A DNA stretch of 64,000 bases from Pedobacter sp. D749 (GTDB taxonomy: Bacteria > Bacteroidota > Bacteroidia > Sphingobacteriales > Sphingobacteriaceae): contig NZ_CP079218.1 of assembly GCF_019317285.1 (NCBI RefSeq), positions 4,402,001 to 4,466,000 on the forward strand. Reading direction: 5' to 3'. Positions 1 to 8,134 of the stretch are shown here, piece by piece. The notes beneath the pieces are model-generated. The model was not told where the DNA came from, ran no database searches, and was given only the letters and a program-made list of their open reading frames with translations. The position numbers were made by a program, and so were the translations under genes. The stretch's first letter is position 1. The number at the start of each line of letters is the position of its first letter.

Positions 1-1173
1 CCGGATAATACCTGCTCTTTTGATCGGATCGTTGCCCGCATCTTTAAGCAGCACATTCGCCTTGTATAAAATAAAATCTTTTCTATTCTCCTCAAGATAG
101 GTTTTAAATGCCCCGGCCCCCACATGATGCATATACGAATCAGGATCATGGCCATCGGGAAAGGAAACGATTTTAACGTTCAGCCCTTCTTCCAAAATCA
201 TATCCAAGCCACGAAGTGAGGCTTTAATACCAGCAGCATCGCCATCAAATAAAATGGTAATATTCTGGGTAAAACGGCCAATCAGTTTAATCTGCTCTAC
301 CGTTAACGAAGTACCTGATGAAGCCACTACGTTTTCTATTCCAGCCTGATGAACCGAAAGTACATCCGCATAACCTTCGGCCAGGTAACAGTTATCTAAA
401 TCACGGATGGCTTTTTTGGCATGAAATAAGCCGTAAAGCACATTCGACTTATGGTAAATCTCGCTTTCAGGCGAGTTTACATATTTTGGAACGTTTTTAT
501 CCGTTTTTAGCGTTCTGCCTCCAAAGCCTATAATCCGGCCGGTAAAGTTGTGGATAGGAAACATTACCCGGCCGCGAAAGCGATCGTAAATTTTACCATT
601 ATCGTTTTTGATCGATAATCCGGTAGCTTCTAAAAACTCTAATTTATGACCCGCATTGGTTGCGCTTTGCGTCATCGCATCCCACACATCAGGAGAATAA
701 CCAACCTCGAATTTTTTTAGGATGTCTTCTCTAAAACCACGCTCTTTAAAATAGCTGAGGCCTATGCCCCTGCCCTCGTCTGTTTCCCAAAGCTGCTTCA
801 CAAAAAATGCAGCGGCATACTGCGAAACTACGTAAAGGCTTTCTTTAGCGCTTTGTGCTTCAGCATCTTGAGGGCTTAATTCGGCTTCCTCAACTTCTAT
901 GTTGTACTTATTGGCTAAAAATTTAAGTGCTTCCGGATATGAATATTTTTCATGATCCATAATAAAGCGCACCGAATCGCCCCCTTTACCACAACCAAAA
1001 CATTTATATATGCCTTTAGTTACAGATACGTGAAAGGAAGGTGTTTTTTCGCCATGGAAAGGACAATTACCAATTAAACTGGTTCCGCGTTTTTTTAAGT
1101 GCACAAAATCCCCAACTACCTCCTCAATACGGGCGGTATCCATTATCTTATCTATCGTTTCGCGGTTTATCAT
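1..1173 (-). CDS. dnaG: DNA primase DnaG, N-terminal part (gene runs off the left edge)
   Basis: This is the first 391 codons of the primase that makes RNA primers at the replication fork. Reading the minus strand from the ATG at 1171-1173 gives a CHC2-type zinc finger (C37, H40, C58, C61 in the motifs CPFH and CFGC). The TOPRIM catalytic core follows, with EGYADV near residue 264 and FDGDAAG and PDGHDPDS further on. The frame stays open to base 1, so the rest of the core and the DnaB-binding C-terminus lie outside the window; whole DnaG proteins are usually about 600-660 residues. The start fits the family, since the zinc finger begins about 35 residues in. The upstream DNA is a palindromic repeat. 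I see no frameshift in the visible part. Confidence 0.96.
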   Translation of the reverse strand, partial: MINRETIDKIMDTARIEEVVGDFVHLKKRGTSLIGNCPFHGEKTPSFHVSVTKGIYKCFGCGKGGDSVRFIMDHEKYSYPEALKFLANKYNIEVEEAELSPQDAEAQSAKESLYVVSQYAAAFFVKQLWETDEGRGIGLSYFKERGFREDILKKFEVGYSPDVWDAMTQSATNAGHKLEFLEATGLSIKNDNGKIYDRFRGRVMFPIHNFTGRIIGFGGRTLKTDKNVPKYVNSPESEIYHKSNVLYGLFHAKKAIRDLDNCYLAEGYADVLSVHQAGIENVVASSGTSLTVEQIKLIGRFTQNITILFDGDAAGIKASLRGLDMILEEGLNVKIVSFPDGHDPDSYMHHVGAGAFKTYLEENRKDFILYKANVLLKDAGNDPIKRAGIIR

Positions 1174-1187
1174 ACTTATTATTGTCC

Positions 1188-1311
1188 GTCATTGCGAGGA
1201 GGCACGACGAAGCAATCTTTTTTGCTATTATATACTTTTAATCAGTTATCGCCTTGCAGGAAAGAGTGCTTCACTCCACCACATAAGCCCTTACTTCAGT
1301 TCGCAATGACG
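1188..1311. repeat. Palindromic intergenic repeat, CGTCATTGCGA family, copy 1
   Basis: A 124-bp element bounded by a perfect 11-bp inverted repeat (CGTCATTGCGA at the left, TCGCAATGACG at the right). It holds an inner inverted pair around GAAGCAATC and AGTGCTTCACTCC. A close relative lies at 1710-1843, on the other side of the GIY-YIG gene. It has no reading frame of its own and sits between the dnaG start and the GIY-YIG stop. Confidence 0.85.
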
Positions 1312-1328
1312 TAACTTATTATATTTAC

Positions 1329-1625
1329 CTATTCTTCCACTATCTCCCATAAATCTTTCCATTCAGGATTCATAGATTCTATTAATTTTATTTTTTTTTT
1401 TCGGCTTCCACCCTTAATTCTCTTTTCTTCTGCAATTGCTTCCTCTATCGATTCATAAGAACAAAAATAAATAAGTTTGTCCGCATTATATTTGGCAGAA
1501 AAGGATTTCGGATATGCTTTTTCTTTATGTTCTTTTATCCTAAAAATAATGTCAGACGTAACTCCAGTATAAAACGTAGTGTGCGTAAAATTAGTAATGA
1601 TGTAAACTGTTCCGCCGCATTCCAT
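1329..1625 (-). CDS. GIY-YIG domain nuclease-like protein (single domain)
   Basis: A 98-residue protein made of one GIY-YIG fold, a metal-dependent nuclease domain that cuts DNA. The paired motifs are VYIITN (residues 7-12) and FYTGVT (18-23), followed by the catalytic-type Arg29 in the FRIKEH segment and a conserved Glu in the EEAIAEEKRIKG helix. This is the usual layout and length of the short stand-alone GIY-YIG proteins (YhbQ/UPF0213-like) common in Bacteroidota. The gene is enclosed by copies of one palindromic repeat family (1188-1311 on one side, 1654-1699 and 1710-1843 on the other), which suggests the protein and the repeats travel together. That is inference. A run of eleven A residues in the coding strand encodes the lysine stretch near residue 76 and could slip. 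The cellular role of these proteins is not established. Confidence 0.88.
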   Translation of the reverse strand: MECGGTVYIITNFTHTTFYTGVTSDIIFRIKEHKEKAYPKSFSAKYNADKLIYFCSYESIEEAIAEEKRIKGGSRKKKIKLIESMNPEWKDLWEIVEE

Positions 1626-1653
1626 TATTATATTTTAAAATCTACTGTTAAAC

Positions 1654-1699
1654 AGAAAGATTGCACCACTTCACATTCCCTTACTCGGTTCGCAATGAT
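1654..1699. repeat. Half copy of the CGTCATTGCGA-family repeat
   Basis: This 46-bp stretch matches the right-hand half of the neighbouring full copy: it starts at GAAAGATTGC, contains TTCACATTCCC, and ends in GGTTCGCAATGATG. It lies directly upstream of the GIY-YIG gene and lacks the left arm. It may be the remnant of an excision or recombination event. Confidence 0.65.
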
Positions 1700-1709
1700 G
1701 CTACAAAAT

Positions 1710-1843
1710 CGTCATTGCGAGAAGGTCTTTTCAGCCGACGAAGCAATCTTTTATGCTATTATATACTTTTCAATCAGTTATCGCCTTGCAGGAAAGATTG
1801 CTTCACTCCATCGCACATTCCCCTTCTTCAGTTCGCAATGACG
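1710..1843. repeat. Palindromic intergenic repeat, CGTCATTGCGA family, copy 2
   Basis: A 134-bp full element with the same perfect 11-bp terminal inverted repeat as copy 1. It shares the inner segments ACGAAGCAATCTTTT and CAGTTATCGCCTTGCAGG. The two full copies are about 400 bp apart and direct in orientation, with the GIY-YIG gene between them. Confidence 0.85.
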
Positions 1844-1851
1844 AATATATT

Positions 1852-2511
1852 CTATTTAACCAAAGGCAATAACTGATCAGCCACCAATTTATTACCGGTT
1901 TCGTTCAGGTGTACTCTATCAACGGTTAAAATGCCTTTTTCTTTATCTTCCGGATTATTTTTTGCTTCGTATTCTGCGAAAATCTTTCTTAAATCGCATA
2001 CCGGAAGATTATTTTTTGCAGCCAGTATTCTAATTCCTTCAGCATATTTATTCAAATCGGCATCTAACTCATTAGTACCATCTTTTTTCTCGCCAACAAC
2101 TGATGGGGTAACCAATGCCACTTTGCTGCCTACACTTTGGATTTTATTGATCAAAGCCTGATAGAACTTTAAATATTTATCATAATCGGTTCCGGTATGA
2201 GATGATTGTTTATGCCAGACATCATTAATACCCACATAAATCACTACTAAATCAGGTTTCTTGTTCAAAACATCATCTTCTAAACGCAGATAAAGATCAT
2301 AAACCTTATTGCCACCTATACCGGCACCAATTACGTCGTATTTTGTAGAATCGAGTGATTTTTTGATCAGGGTTATATATCCATTTTTAGAAACACCCTG
2401 TTGGGTAATCGAATCGCCGAAAAAGATAATTCGTTTTGGTTTAAATGTCATTGAGGTTAATGCAATTAAGCAAAAGCTTAGTAAAATACTCGTTTTTATT
2501 ACTTTTTTCAT
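1852..2511 (-). CDS. Secreted SGNH/GDSL-family hydrolase
   Basis: A 219-residue esterase-type hydrolase. A hydrophobic signal segment occupies about residues 5-22. The SGNH blocks follow in order: block I FGDSIT with nucleophile Ser34, block II GIGGN (Asn68 region), block III GINDV (Asn96), and block V DRVH with Asp198 and His201. The fold covers carbohydrate acetylesterases, lysophospholipases and thioesterases; the closest feel is the rhamnogalacturonan or platelet-activating-factor acetylhydrolase type, so de-acetylation of a glycan is a reasonable guess only. The gene lies 18 bp downstream of the serine hydrolase gene on the same strand, so the two are probably co-transcribed. Confidence 0.9.
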   Translation of the reverse strand: MKKVIKTSILLSFCLIALTSMTFKPKRIIFFGDSITQQGVSKNGYITLIKKSLDSTKYDVIGAGIGGNKVYDLYLRLEDDVLNKKPDLVVIYVGINDVWHKQSSHTGTDYDKYLKFYQALINKIQSVGSKVALVTPSVVGEKKDGTNELDADLNKYAEGIRILAAKNNLPVCDLRKIFAEYEAKNNPEDKEKGILTVDRVHLNETGNKLVADQLLPLVK

Positions 2512-2529
2512 CGTGTATAATTGGTTAGG

Positions 2530-4098
2530 TTATTTTTTATCGGTCTTTTTAAAATCCAGGTCCTGAAAATCGAAACTGAAATCGGTTAACGGAGATATGG
2601 CTTCTATTTTAAAACCATCGGCCAGGGCATTGTTACCTAAACTGAAATTAACAAAGGCATCAGCATCCAAACTTCTGTCATACCATTTTACAATAAAGGT
2701 ATTTCCCTTATAGAAAGTCATATCACCTCTCAGTTTTGGTGCATTTTTAGCCTGAAAATGCATTTTACCGTTTACTTCACTAATGGTTACTTCGCCAAAC
2801 CACGAATCGTGGAAAGTACCAAAGTAATTTTTAGCATCAGGTTTCGATGTCGATAATTTTTGTTGAGCTGCAATATCACTCCAAACTTTGGCGACCATCT
2901 CATTAGCTTGTTTTTCGTTTCTTAATCTGTTATCGTTGTAGGTTTTAATCCTATCCTGACCTTTAACTCCTAAATAACCATCTTTGATCGAATTGGTTAT
3001 TGCATTAAATGCGGCTCCAGACTGCTGATTGGTTAACACAATGATCCCGAGTTTCAGTTCAGGAAGAATGGTTACCTGCGTTACAATTCCTGATAAACCA
3101 CCTGTATGTGTTGCCTGAAAATTACCGTTAACATTACTCAAAAACCAGCCTAAACCATAGCTACTAAAAGCTGCCGGATTACCGCCTGCAATTATGGTTT
3201 GCGGGGTCCAGAGTTCTCTTGCTACTGCAGGGCTGAATAACTTTTTATCAAGGGCTTCTCCATATTTACCACCGTTAATCATTGCCATTACCCATTTGCT
3301 CATATCGGCAACGTTTGAGTAAATTCCTCCTGCTGCATTGGCAATTTCGCCAAAGCTTAAGCCAACGGGAAGCAGTTTACCTTCGTAAGGTGCATGTCCA
3401 TCAATTACGTTCGATTTATCTTTTAAACGGTACCATGAAGCAGCAGTTTTAGTCATGCCTAATGGTTTAATGATTCTTCCTTCGATAAAATCTTCATAAG
3501 TAGCTCCCGAAATCCTTGCTATCACTTCTCCGGCAACAATGTACATCAGATTATCGTAATCATATTTGGTACGGAAAGAGGAAACAGGTTTTAGATAACG
3601 AAGGTTATGAATCAGTTGCTTTTTATCTACCGTTGATGAATCAGGCCAGATCATTAAATCACCTGCACCCAAACCTAAACCGCTGCGGTGTGTAAGCAGA
3701 TCGCGGATTGTAAATTCACTGGTTACATAGGCATCGTACATTTTAAACTCCGGAATTACATCGGTCACTTTTGTATCCCAGGTAATTTTCTTTTCATCAA
3801 CCAGCATACCTAAAGCGGCCGCGGTAAAAGCTTTTGTGTTTGATGCAACGCCAAAAAGGGTATTTTCATCAACCTTTTTATTGGTTTTGATTGAGCTAAC
3901 ACCGTAACCTTTTAAATGAATAATTTTACCATCTTTGATTACAGAAACCGCAATTCCGGGAACATTAAAGGTATTTAACGTTTTTTCAACCACGCTATCG
4001 ATCTGTTTTGAAGAAAGCACCTGTGCCTGCACATGGATACCCAAAAACAGCAATAAAGCAATGGATATTTTGAATTTTACAGAAGAAAAAAGTTGCAT
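2530..4098 (-). CDS. Secreted serine hydrolase (class C beta-lactamase/esterase fold) with C-terminal DUF3471-like domain
   Basis: A 522-residue exported protein with a signal peptide at about residues 1-25. The penicillin-binding/beta-lactamase fold shows its three active-site elements: S86-N-T-K89 (SxxK), Y181-D-N183 (YxN), and H331-T-G333 replacing the KTG box. The C-terminal ~120 residues resemble the beta-rich DUF3471 domain common in these esterases. Such enzymes are usually D-aminopeptidases, esterases or peptidoglycan-related hydrolases and rarely act on antibiotics; the substrate here is unknown. A weak -7-like motif (TATCTTTA on the minus strand, around 4120-4127) precedes the start. 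The SGNH hydrolase gene follows closely downstream. Confidence 0.9.
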   Translation of the reverse strand: MQLFSSVKFKISIALLLFLGIHVQAQVLSSKQIDSVVEKTLNTFNVPGIAVSVIKDGKIIHLKGYGVSSIKTNKKVDENTLFGVASNTKAFTAAALGMLVDEKKITWDTKVTDVIPEFKMYDAYVTSEFTIRDLLTHRSGLGLGAGDLMIWPDSSTVDKKQLIHNLRYLKPVSSFRTKYDYDNLMYIVAGEVIARISGATYEDFIEGRIIKPLGMTKTAASWYRLKDKSNVIDGHAPYEGKLLPVGLSFGEIANAAGGIYSNVADMSKWVMAMINGGKYGEALDKKLFSPAVARELWTPQTIIAGGNPAAFSSYGLGWFLSNVNGNFQATHTGGLSGIVTQVTILPELKLGIIVLTNQQSGAAFNAITNSIKDGYLGVKGQDRIKTYNDNRLRNEKQANEMVAKVWSDIAAQQKLSTSKPDAKNYFGTFHDSWFGEVTISEVNGKMHFQAKNAPKLRGDMTFYKGNTFIVKWYDRSLDADAFVNFSLGNNALADGFKIEAISPLTDFSFDFQDLDFKKTDKK

Positions 4099-4157
4099 AT
4101 TAATCGGTTTAAATAATCGTTTAAAGATAATAAATCTTTTAGGCGATAGTTGAATCC

Positions 4158-5099
4158 TTATTTGCCCTTTTCGAGTTTATAATCTTTATGTACGATTAAA
4201 AAACTTGCTCTTTCTTCTTTCTTAAAAGGGTAATCCCAGTTACCCTGATAGGTTATTTTGGTTGGTAATTTATCCTCTCCGAAATAACCCATTTCTATAT
4301 TCATCTGCACATCAAAATCAAACAGCATATTGCTGTATTTCATGTCGACATAACGGCCAAGAATATTAAAATTGCGTTTATCAAAAATGGTAACCAATTC
4401 TTTAATCATAATTCCATCTTTTGTCCAGCTGCTCAAATCAGGCTTAACTGAAACCTTGAAGCGATACACTGGTATAGAATCAAGATAAGTCCCGCTGGTA
4501 AAACCATAATCATAATATTGCCGCATATTGGCCGAAAATATTTCAGTTTTACTGCCTATAAAGGGAACTTTTACAGGTCTGCCTGGATTAAAAATCAAGG
4601 TTTTCAGCTTGTCTTTATAACTTTCATTTGTTCCACCCTTTCCATCAGGCTTGGGTGCATTGGGTACAAAATCAGTATTATAAGCATTCATAAAAATGTA
4701 ATCGAACATTTCTACGGTATATAACTGGTATTTCCCGTTTTTCTTGTAAATTTTTCCGGTATCCTGTTTTACAAGGTATTCCATTTTATATGGTCCGTTA
4801 TTGTTGTGACGGATTTTACGGTATATTTTCCCATCAACCTTGTTCTTTTTATCGTAACTGTAAATCCTGTTTTCGGCGATAAAAGTATAACGTTTCATAT
4901 CCCTAAACGACTGATAAAAGGAAGTATCATACATTACCTTTCTGATAAATGTTTCTACATTCAACTTTTCGGCCTTAATATTTACAGCCGAATCGAGTAC
5001 AATGGTTTTAATGGTATCCGGATTAAAACGGTCGATTTCCTGAGCAAAACCTTTATAAAAGAGCGGGATTAACAGTAAAAACAGAAAGACTTTTTTCAT
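4158..5099 (-). CDS. Exported protein of unknown function
   Basis: A protein of 313 residues from the preferred start at 5097-5099, which places a clean signal peptide (MKKVFLFLLL, cleavage after FAQ) at the N-terminus. The open frame extends 30 codons further upstream, but that stretch reads repeat-like intergenic DNA and is probably not translated. The mature part is rich in Tyr, Lys and Asp, has no membrane segment, and looks like an all-beta secreted or periplasmic protein. I do not recognise a named family with confidence; similar proteins are conserved hypotheticals in Bacteroidota. The gene follows the M20 amidohydrolase gene on the same strand after 117 bp. Confidence 0.75.
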   Translation of the reverse strand: MKKVFLFLLLIPLFYKGFAQEIDRFNPDTIKTIVLDSAVNIKAEKLNVETFIRKVMYDTSFYQSFRDMKRYTFIAENRIYSYDKKNKVDGKIYRKIRHNNNGPYKMEYLVKQDTGKIYKKNGKYQLYTVEMFDYIFMNAYNTDFVPNAPKPDGKGGTNESYKDKLKTLIFNPGRPVKVPFIGSKTEIFSANMRQYYDYGFTSGTYLDSIPVYRFKVSVKPDLSSWTKDGIMIKELVTIFDKRNFNILGRYVDMKYSNMLFDFDVQMNIEMGYFGEDKLPTKITYQGNWDYPFKKEERASFLIVHKDYKLEKGK

Positions 5100-5216
5100 G
5101 CAAGTAAGGTATGTAAAATGGAAAATGTGAGATGGATATGTAAAACGGATGATTGAAGATAGATGATGGAACTTGAACTCCCCCATCATCCATCTTAACT
5201 ATTTACATTTTCCATC

Positions 5217-6401
5217 CTAATTTCCTAGTTGTTTTAAAGCAATATAAGCCATTAATCCGGTTGATATTTTCAAGGCATCTTCATCCACATCAAACCTTGG
5301 TGTATGCACTGAATATTGTGTGTCTTTTGCTGCATTCCCAGTACCTAAACGATAAAAACAGGCATCTGTTACCTGCGAGTAGAAAGAAAAATCTTCAGCA
5401 GCCATCCAGATATCTAAATCGACTACATTTTCTTTACCCAAAAATTCTTCAGCAAAGGCTCTTGCATTTGCCGTTAGTTTTTCTTCGTTGATTAAAAATG
5501 GATATCCTCTGTGAATATCAAAATCGCAGCTTCCGCCCATGCTTTCAGCAATGCCTTCGGCCATTTTTTTCATGCGTTTGTGTGCTTCATCCCTCCAGTC
5601 TTCATCCAAAGTTCTGAATGTTCCTTCAATTTTTACTTCATTCGGAATAATATTGGTTGCACCGTTGGCAATTACTTTACCAAAAGACAGCACTGATGGA
5701 ATACGTGGGTCGGCATTGCGGCTCACCACCTGTTGCAAAGCAATAATGATATGTGAAGCGATTACAACCGGATCAATATTTTGGTGTGGTTGTGCGCCAT
5801 GGCCGCCTTTCCCGGTTACTGTAACATAAAGTTCGTCTGTAGAAGCCATGTAAATACCCGAACGGAAACCCACTTTACCGGCATCAATTAATGGCATTAC
5901 ATGCTGACCAACAATATGATGTGGTTTTGGATTTTCGAGTACACCTTCTTTGATCATGATGCTTGCTCCACCTGGCAAAAGTTCTTCTGCGGGCTGAAAA
6001 ATCAGTTTGATGGTTCCACCGAAATCATCTTTCAACTGGTTTAAAATATATGCTGTTCCCAAAAGTGAAGAAGTGTGCACATCATGTCCGCAGGCATGCA
6101 TTACGCCATAGTTTTTAGAACGGTAAGGCTTGTCGTTTGCCTCATGGATAGGTAATGCATCCATATCTGCACGTAAGGCAATAACTTTTTCAGATGGCTG
6201 GTTACCTGTAATTAAACCTACTACACCGGTATTGGCGCAGTCGGTATATTCAATTCCCCATTTCTTTAATTTATCCTTAATGAACAATGAAGTTTCAAAT
6301 TCTTTAAAAGATAATTCGGGATTGGCATGAATATGTTGACGATAACCTACTACATCGTTAAAAATGTGAGCGGCCAGTTCCTGTACTTTATTTTTGATCA
6401 T
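5217..6401 (-). CDS. M20-family metallo-amidohydrolase
   Basis: A 394-residue enzyme of the M20D type (N-acyl-amino-acid amidohydrolase, hippurate or IAA-amino-acid hydrolase-like), which removes an acyl group from an amino acid using a metal centre. Visible marks are RQHIHANPELSF (residues 21-32), LRADMDALP (77-84), HACGHDVH (102-109) with metal ligands Cys and His, and QPAEE near 138. No signal peptide is seen, so it is probably cytoplasmic. Its ATG lies inside the end of the SPOR-domain gene (14-bp overlap), which indicates translational coupling. The exact substrate cannot be read from the sequence. Confidence 0.92.
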   Translation of the reverse strand: MIKNKVQELAAHIFNDVVGYRQHIHANPELSFKEFETSLFIKDKLKKWGIEYTDCANTGVVGLITGNQPSEKVIALRADMDALPIHEANDKPYRSKNYGVMHACGHDVHTSSLLGTAYILNQLKDDFGGTIKLIFQPAEELLPGGASIMIKEGVLENPKPHHIVGQHVMPLIDAGKVGFRSGIYMASTDELYVTVTGKGGHGAQPHQNIDPVVIASHIIIALQQVVSRNADPRIPSVLSFGKVIANGATNIIPNEVKIEGTFRTLDEDWRDEAHKRMKKMAEGIAESMGGSCDFDIHRGYPFLINEEKLTANARAFAEEFLGKENVVDLDIWMAAEDFSFYSQVTDACFYRLGTGNAAKDTQYSVHTPRFDVDEDALKISTGLMAYIALKQLGN

Positions 6402-6831
6402 TGGTTGTTGTGGTATCTAAAGTTGGTGCATTTATTTTTTCCCTAAAAATAAACAGTGTAGGGAAAGTTGGTCTGAGTTCGTTGATAAGGCGCTGCGCCT
6501 CTAAACGGCTTCTGAAATCACCCACCCGAACGTAATAGTTAGGCTCTTTATAAGTGAGATAGGTATTTAACTGAGGGTATAATCCTTTGAAACGTGCCTG
6601 CTGATTAAAAACTTCACGCCGGTCTGATCCATAAAAAATCTGTACGCGGTAACCATAGCCAGAAACAATTGGTTTGCCTGGTTTTACCTCACCTGAAGTT
6701 TTATAAACTTGCAACCGTTTGGCAATTAAACTATCGATTAAAGGATCTTTTATAACGGTTACTTCGCCCTTTTGTGCAAAAGCAGTTATGGTAAGAAATA
6801 AGCAAGATATAAAAGTTATTGTAGTTTTCAT
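6388..6831 (-). CDS. Exported SPOR-domain protein
   Basis: A protein of 147 residues from the ATG at 6829-6831, which gives a standard signal peptide (MKTTITFISC, cleavage after FAQ). The open frame has an in-frame ATG six codons earlier that would add a poor extension. Residues about 55-125 form a SPOR-type repeat: YRVQIFYGS, then NYYVRVGDFRSRLEAQRL. SPOR domains bind denuded septal peptidoglycan, so a periplasmic cell-wall role is likely. It overlaps the M20 gene downstream by 14 bp. The link between a SPOR protein and an amidohydrolase is not obvious. Confidence 0.85.
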   Translation of the reverse strand: MKTTITFISCLFLTITAFAQKGEVTVIKDPLIDSLIAKRLQVYKTSGEVKPGKPIVSGYGYRVQIFYGSDRREVFNQQARFKGLYPQLNTYLTYKEPNYYVRVGDFRSRLEAQRLINELRPTFPTLFIFREKINAPTLDTTTTNDQK

Positions 6832-6849
6832 GAGCAAAATAATTGGCAT

Positions 6850-7473
6850 TTGATGAGGAGATGTATCGTCTCACTTCTTCTTAACAACAAGAATGCCGAA
6901 ATCATTGCAAAAATCGGCATTCTTTATGGGTTAAGCAAATAGTTATTATTTGGGAGGTTTTGGTTCGTCCTTTCGAGCGGAGCGCTGCGAAGTCGAGAAA
7001 TCTTTTAAATAGTTAGATCCGTTTAAAAATTAAATAAAATTTATTTTGTATGTCAGTCTGAGCGTAGTCGAAGACTATTTAAACGCATTAATAAAACAAT
7101 CGACTACGCTACCATTAACAGAGAATCCATTAGCACGGCCGTCATTCCCGCGCAGGCGGGAATCTTAAAGCACTTGCATTACGATTATTCATAAGTTTCC
7201 CTTGTTTCAAAGGCATTCATGAGCACTCCGTGGTTCCCAATCGAGTTAGGAATGACGATCTCGCGCAGCCTACCATTTGCCAAAAAGATATGTCTTTAAT
7301 ATTGATTTTATGAAAAATTATCCCTCAGTGTGACAGCAAAAGGCCATTTATATTTGTTATAAAAATTTAAACAGGGTCTTAATGTTAATTTAAAGATTTA
7401 TCCATTCCGCTGCCGATGAAAAATCGGCCTGCTTCAGTCGAAAGGACGATCAACTATATGATGATTACAATAA
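6850..7473. other. Intergenic region of repeat fragments, no gene seen
   Basis: About 620 bp without a convincing reading frame. It holds several fragments typical of this genome's intergenic filler: a CGAGCGGAGCG...AGTCGAGAAATC piece near 6974-7003, a CAGTCTGAGCGTAGTCGAAG piece near 7053, and a full CGTCATTCCC-type palindrome at 7141-7257. Nothing resembling a tRNA or riboswitch was found by eye. Confidence 0.6.
7141..7257. repeat. Palindromic repeat, GTCATTCCCG family
   Basis: A 117-bp element with ends GTCATTCC and GGAATGAC. It carries an inner hairpin CCCGCGCAGGCGGG and the sequence AATCTTAAAGCACTTGCATTACG, which it shares with shorter relatives at 15920-15993 and 40011-40079. Confidence 0.75.
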
Positions 7474-7508
7474 AAAAACCCAGATTCTTTTTCGAAACCT
7501 GGGTTTTT
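7474..7508 (-). terminator. Intrinsic terminator of the PEGA lipoprotein gene
   Basis: A perfect 10-bp stem (AAAAACCCAG paired with CTGGGTTTTT) around a loop of about 15 bases, followed on the minus strand by a T run. It begins 25 bp past the stop codon of the gene at 7533. The A/T symmetry may let it act in both directions. Confidence 0.85.
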
Positions 7509-7532
7509 AGCATTATTTCAGATAAGTTATAA

Positions 7533-7910
7533 TTAATTAGTTTTCTTAGGTTCTAAGGTAAATTCATAAACTTTTGGATCGTATTTCATCATTGCACCTG
7601 TAGCGGCATCAACAGCCCAACCAATCATACCCAATAAGTTTAGTACAGCGACAGGGTTAAAAGTAGTTACGGGCTGGAATGTTTTGGTTTCGTAACCATC
7701 AAGTTTTAATGAGACGGTCTGTCCGGTAAATCCTTTTTTTAAGGGTACTGCCATAGGTGTTACCCCTGCTTTAACCCCATCTACTTCGATAGTAGCGGCC
7801 GGAGGATTGGAATTGATTTGAACGGTTTGTTTTGTACCCGTAAAAATAGTCGCGCAGCTCGATAGCAGCAATGTCGCTGAAACAGCGGCAATGTTAAAAA
7901 TTCTTTTCAT
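7533..7910 (-). CDS. PEGA-domain lipoprotein
   Basis: A 125-residue predicted lipoprotein. The lipobox LLSSC places the acylated cysteine at residue 19. Residues about 30-80 form a PEGA-type beta sandwich (VQINSNPPAATIEVDGVKAGVTP, here read as two short pieces around the SNPP turn). A hydrophobic glycine-rich stretch near residues 88-105 could be a membrane or membrane-associated segment, as in the small phage-like or stress lipoproteins of Bacteroidota. PEGA domains occur in surface-layer and cell-envelope proteins; the precise role is unknown. The gene stands alone, with its own terminator downstream. Confidence 0.82.
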   Translation of the reverse strand: MKRIFNIAAVSATLLLSSCATIFTGTKQTVQINSNPPAATIEVDGVKAGVTPMAVPLKKGFTGQTVSLKLDGYETKTFQPVTTFNPVAVLNLLGMIGWAVDAATGAMMKYDPKVYEFTLEPKKTN

Positions 7911-8082
7911 TTTGTGTGTGTTTGTGTGTGTTTCCTACTCTTATGGCTTTTCAGTTACGCCCCGTTTTTTATGGTTTCCGGATTCCATTTTTAAGTTTAT
8001 TCGTCAGTAAGAAATTGCCTACCAATTACAAATTGACCGTCCCTAAATATAAGGGTTAATTTGAGAATTAAAAATTTAGTTT

Positions 8083-8112
8083 TAAAAAAAGCCCCAACAA
8101 ATGTTGAGGCTT
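8083..8112 (-). terminator. Intrinsic terminator of secA
   Basis: A 9-bp stem with one G-T pair (GCCTCAACA with TGTTGGGGC on the minus strand) followed by a run of Ts, beginning about 22 bp past the secA stop codon. Confidence 0.85.
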
Positions 8113-8134
8113 GGTAAAGCATTATATATCGTGA

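Noticed and set aside
318..533. Small plus-strand open frame in the dnaG region
   Set aside because: It lies entirely inside the dnaG coding sequence on the other strand, and dnaG shows unbroken family motifs there.
2530..4098. Beta-lactamase antibiotic resistance gene
   Set aside because: The fold and SxxK motif are shared by esterases and peptidases. The HTG box and the DUF3471-like tail point to a general serine hydrolase.
5100..5189. Extended N-terminus of the exported protein at 4158
   Set aside because: It lies ahead of a clean signal peptide start and resembles spacer DNA.
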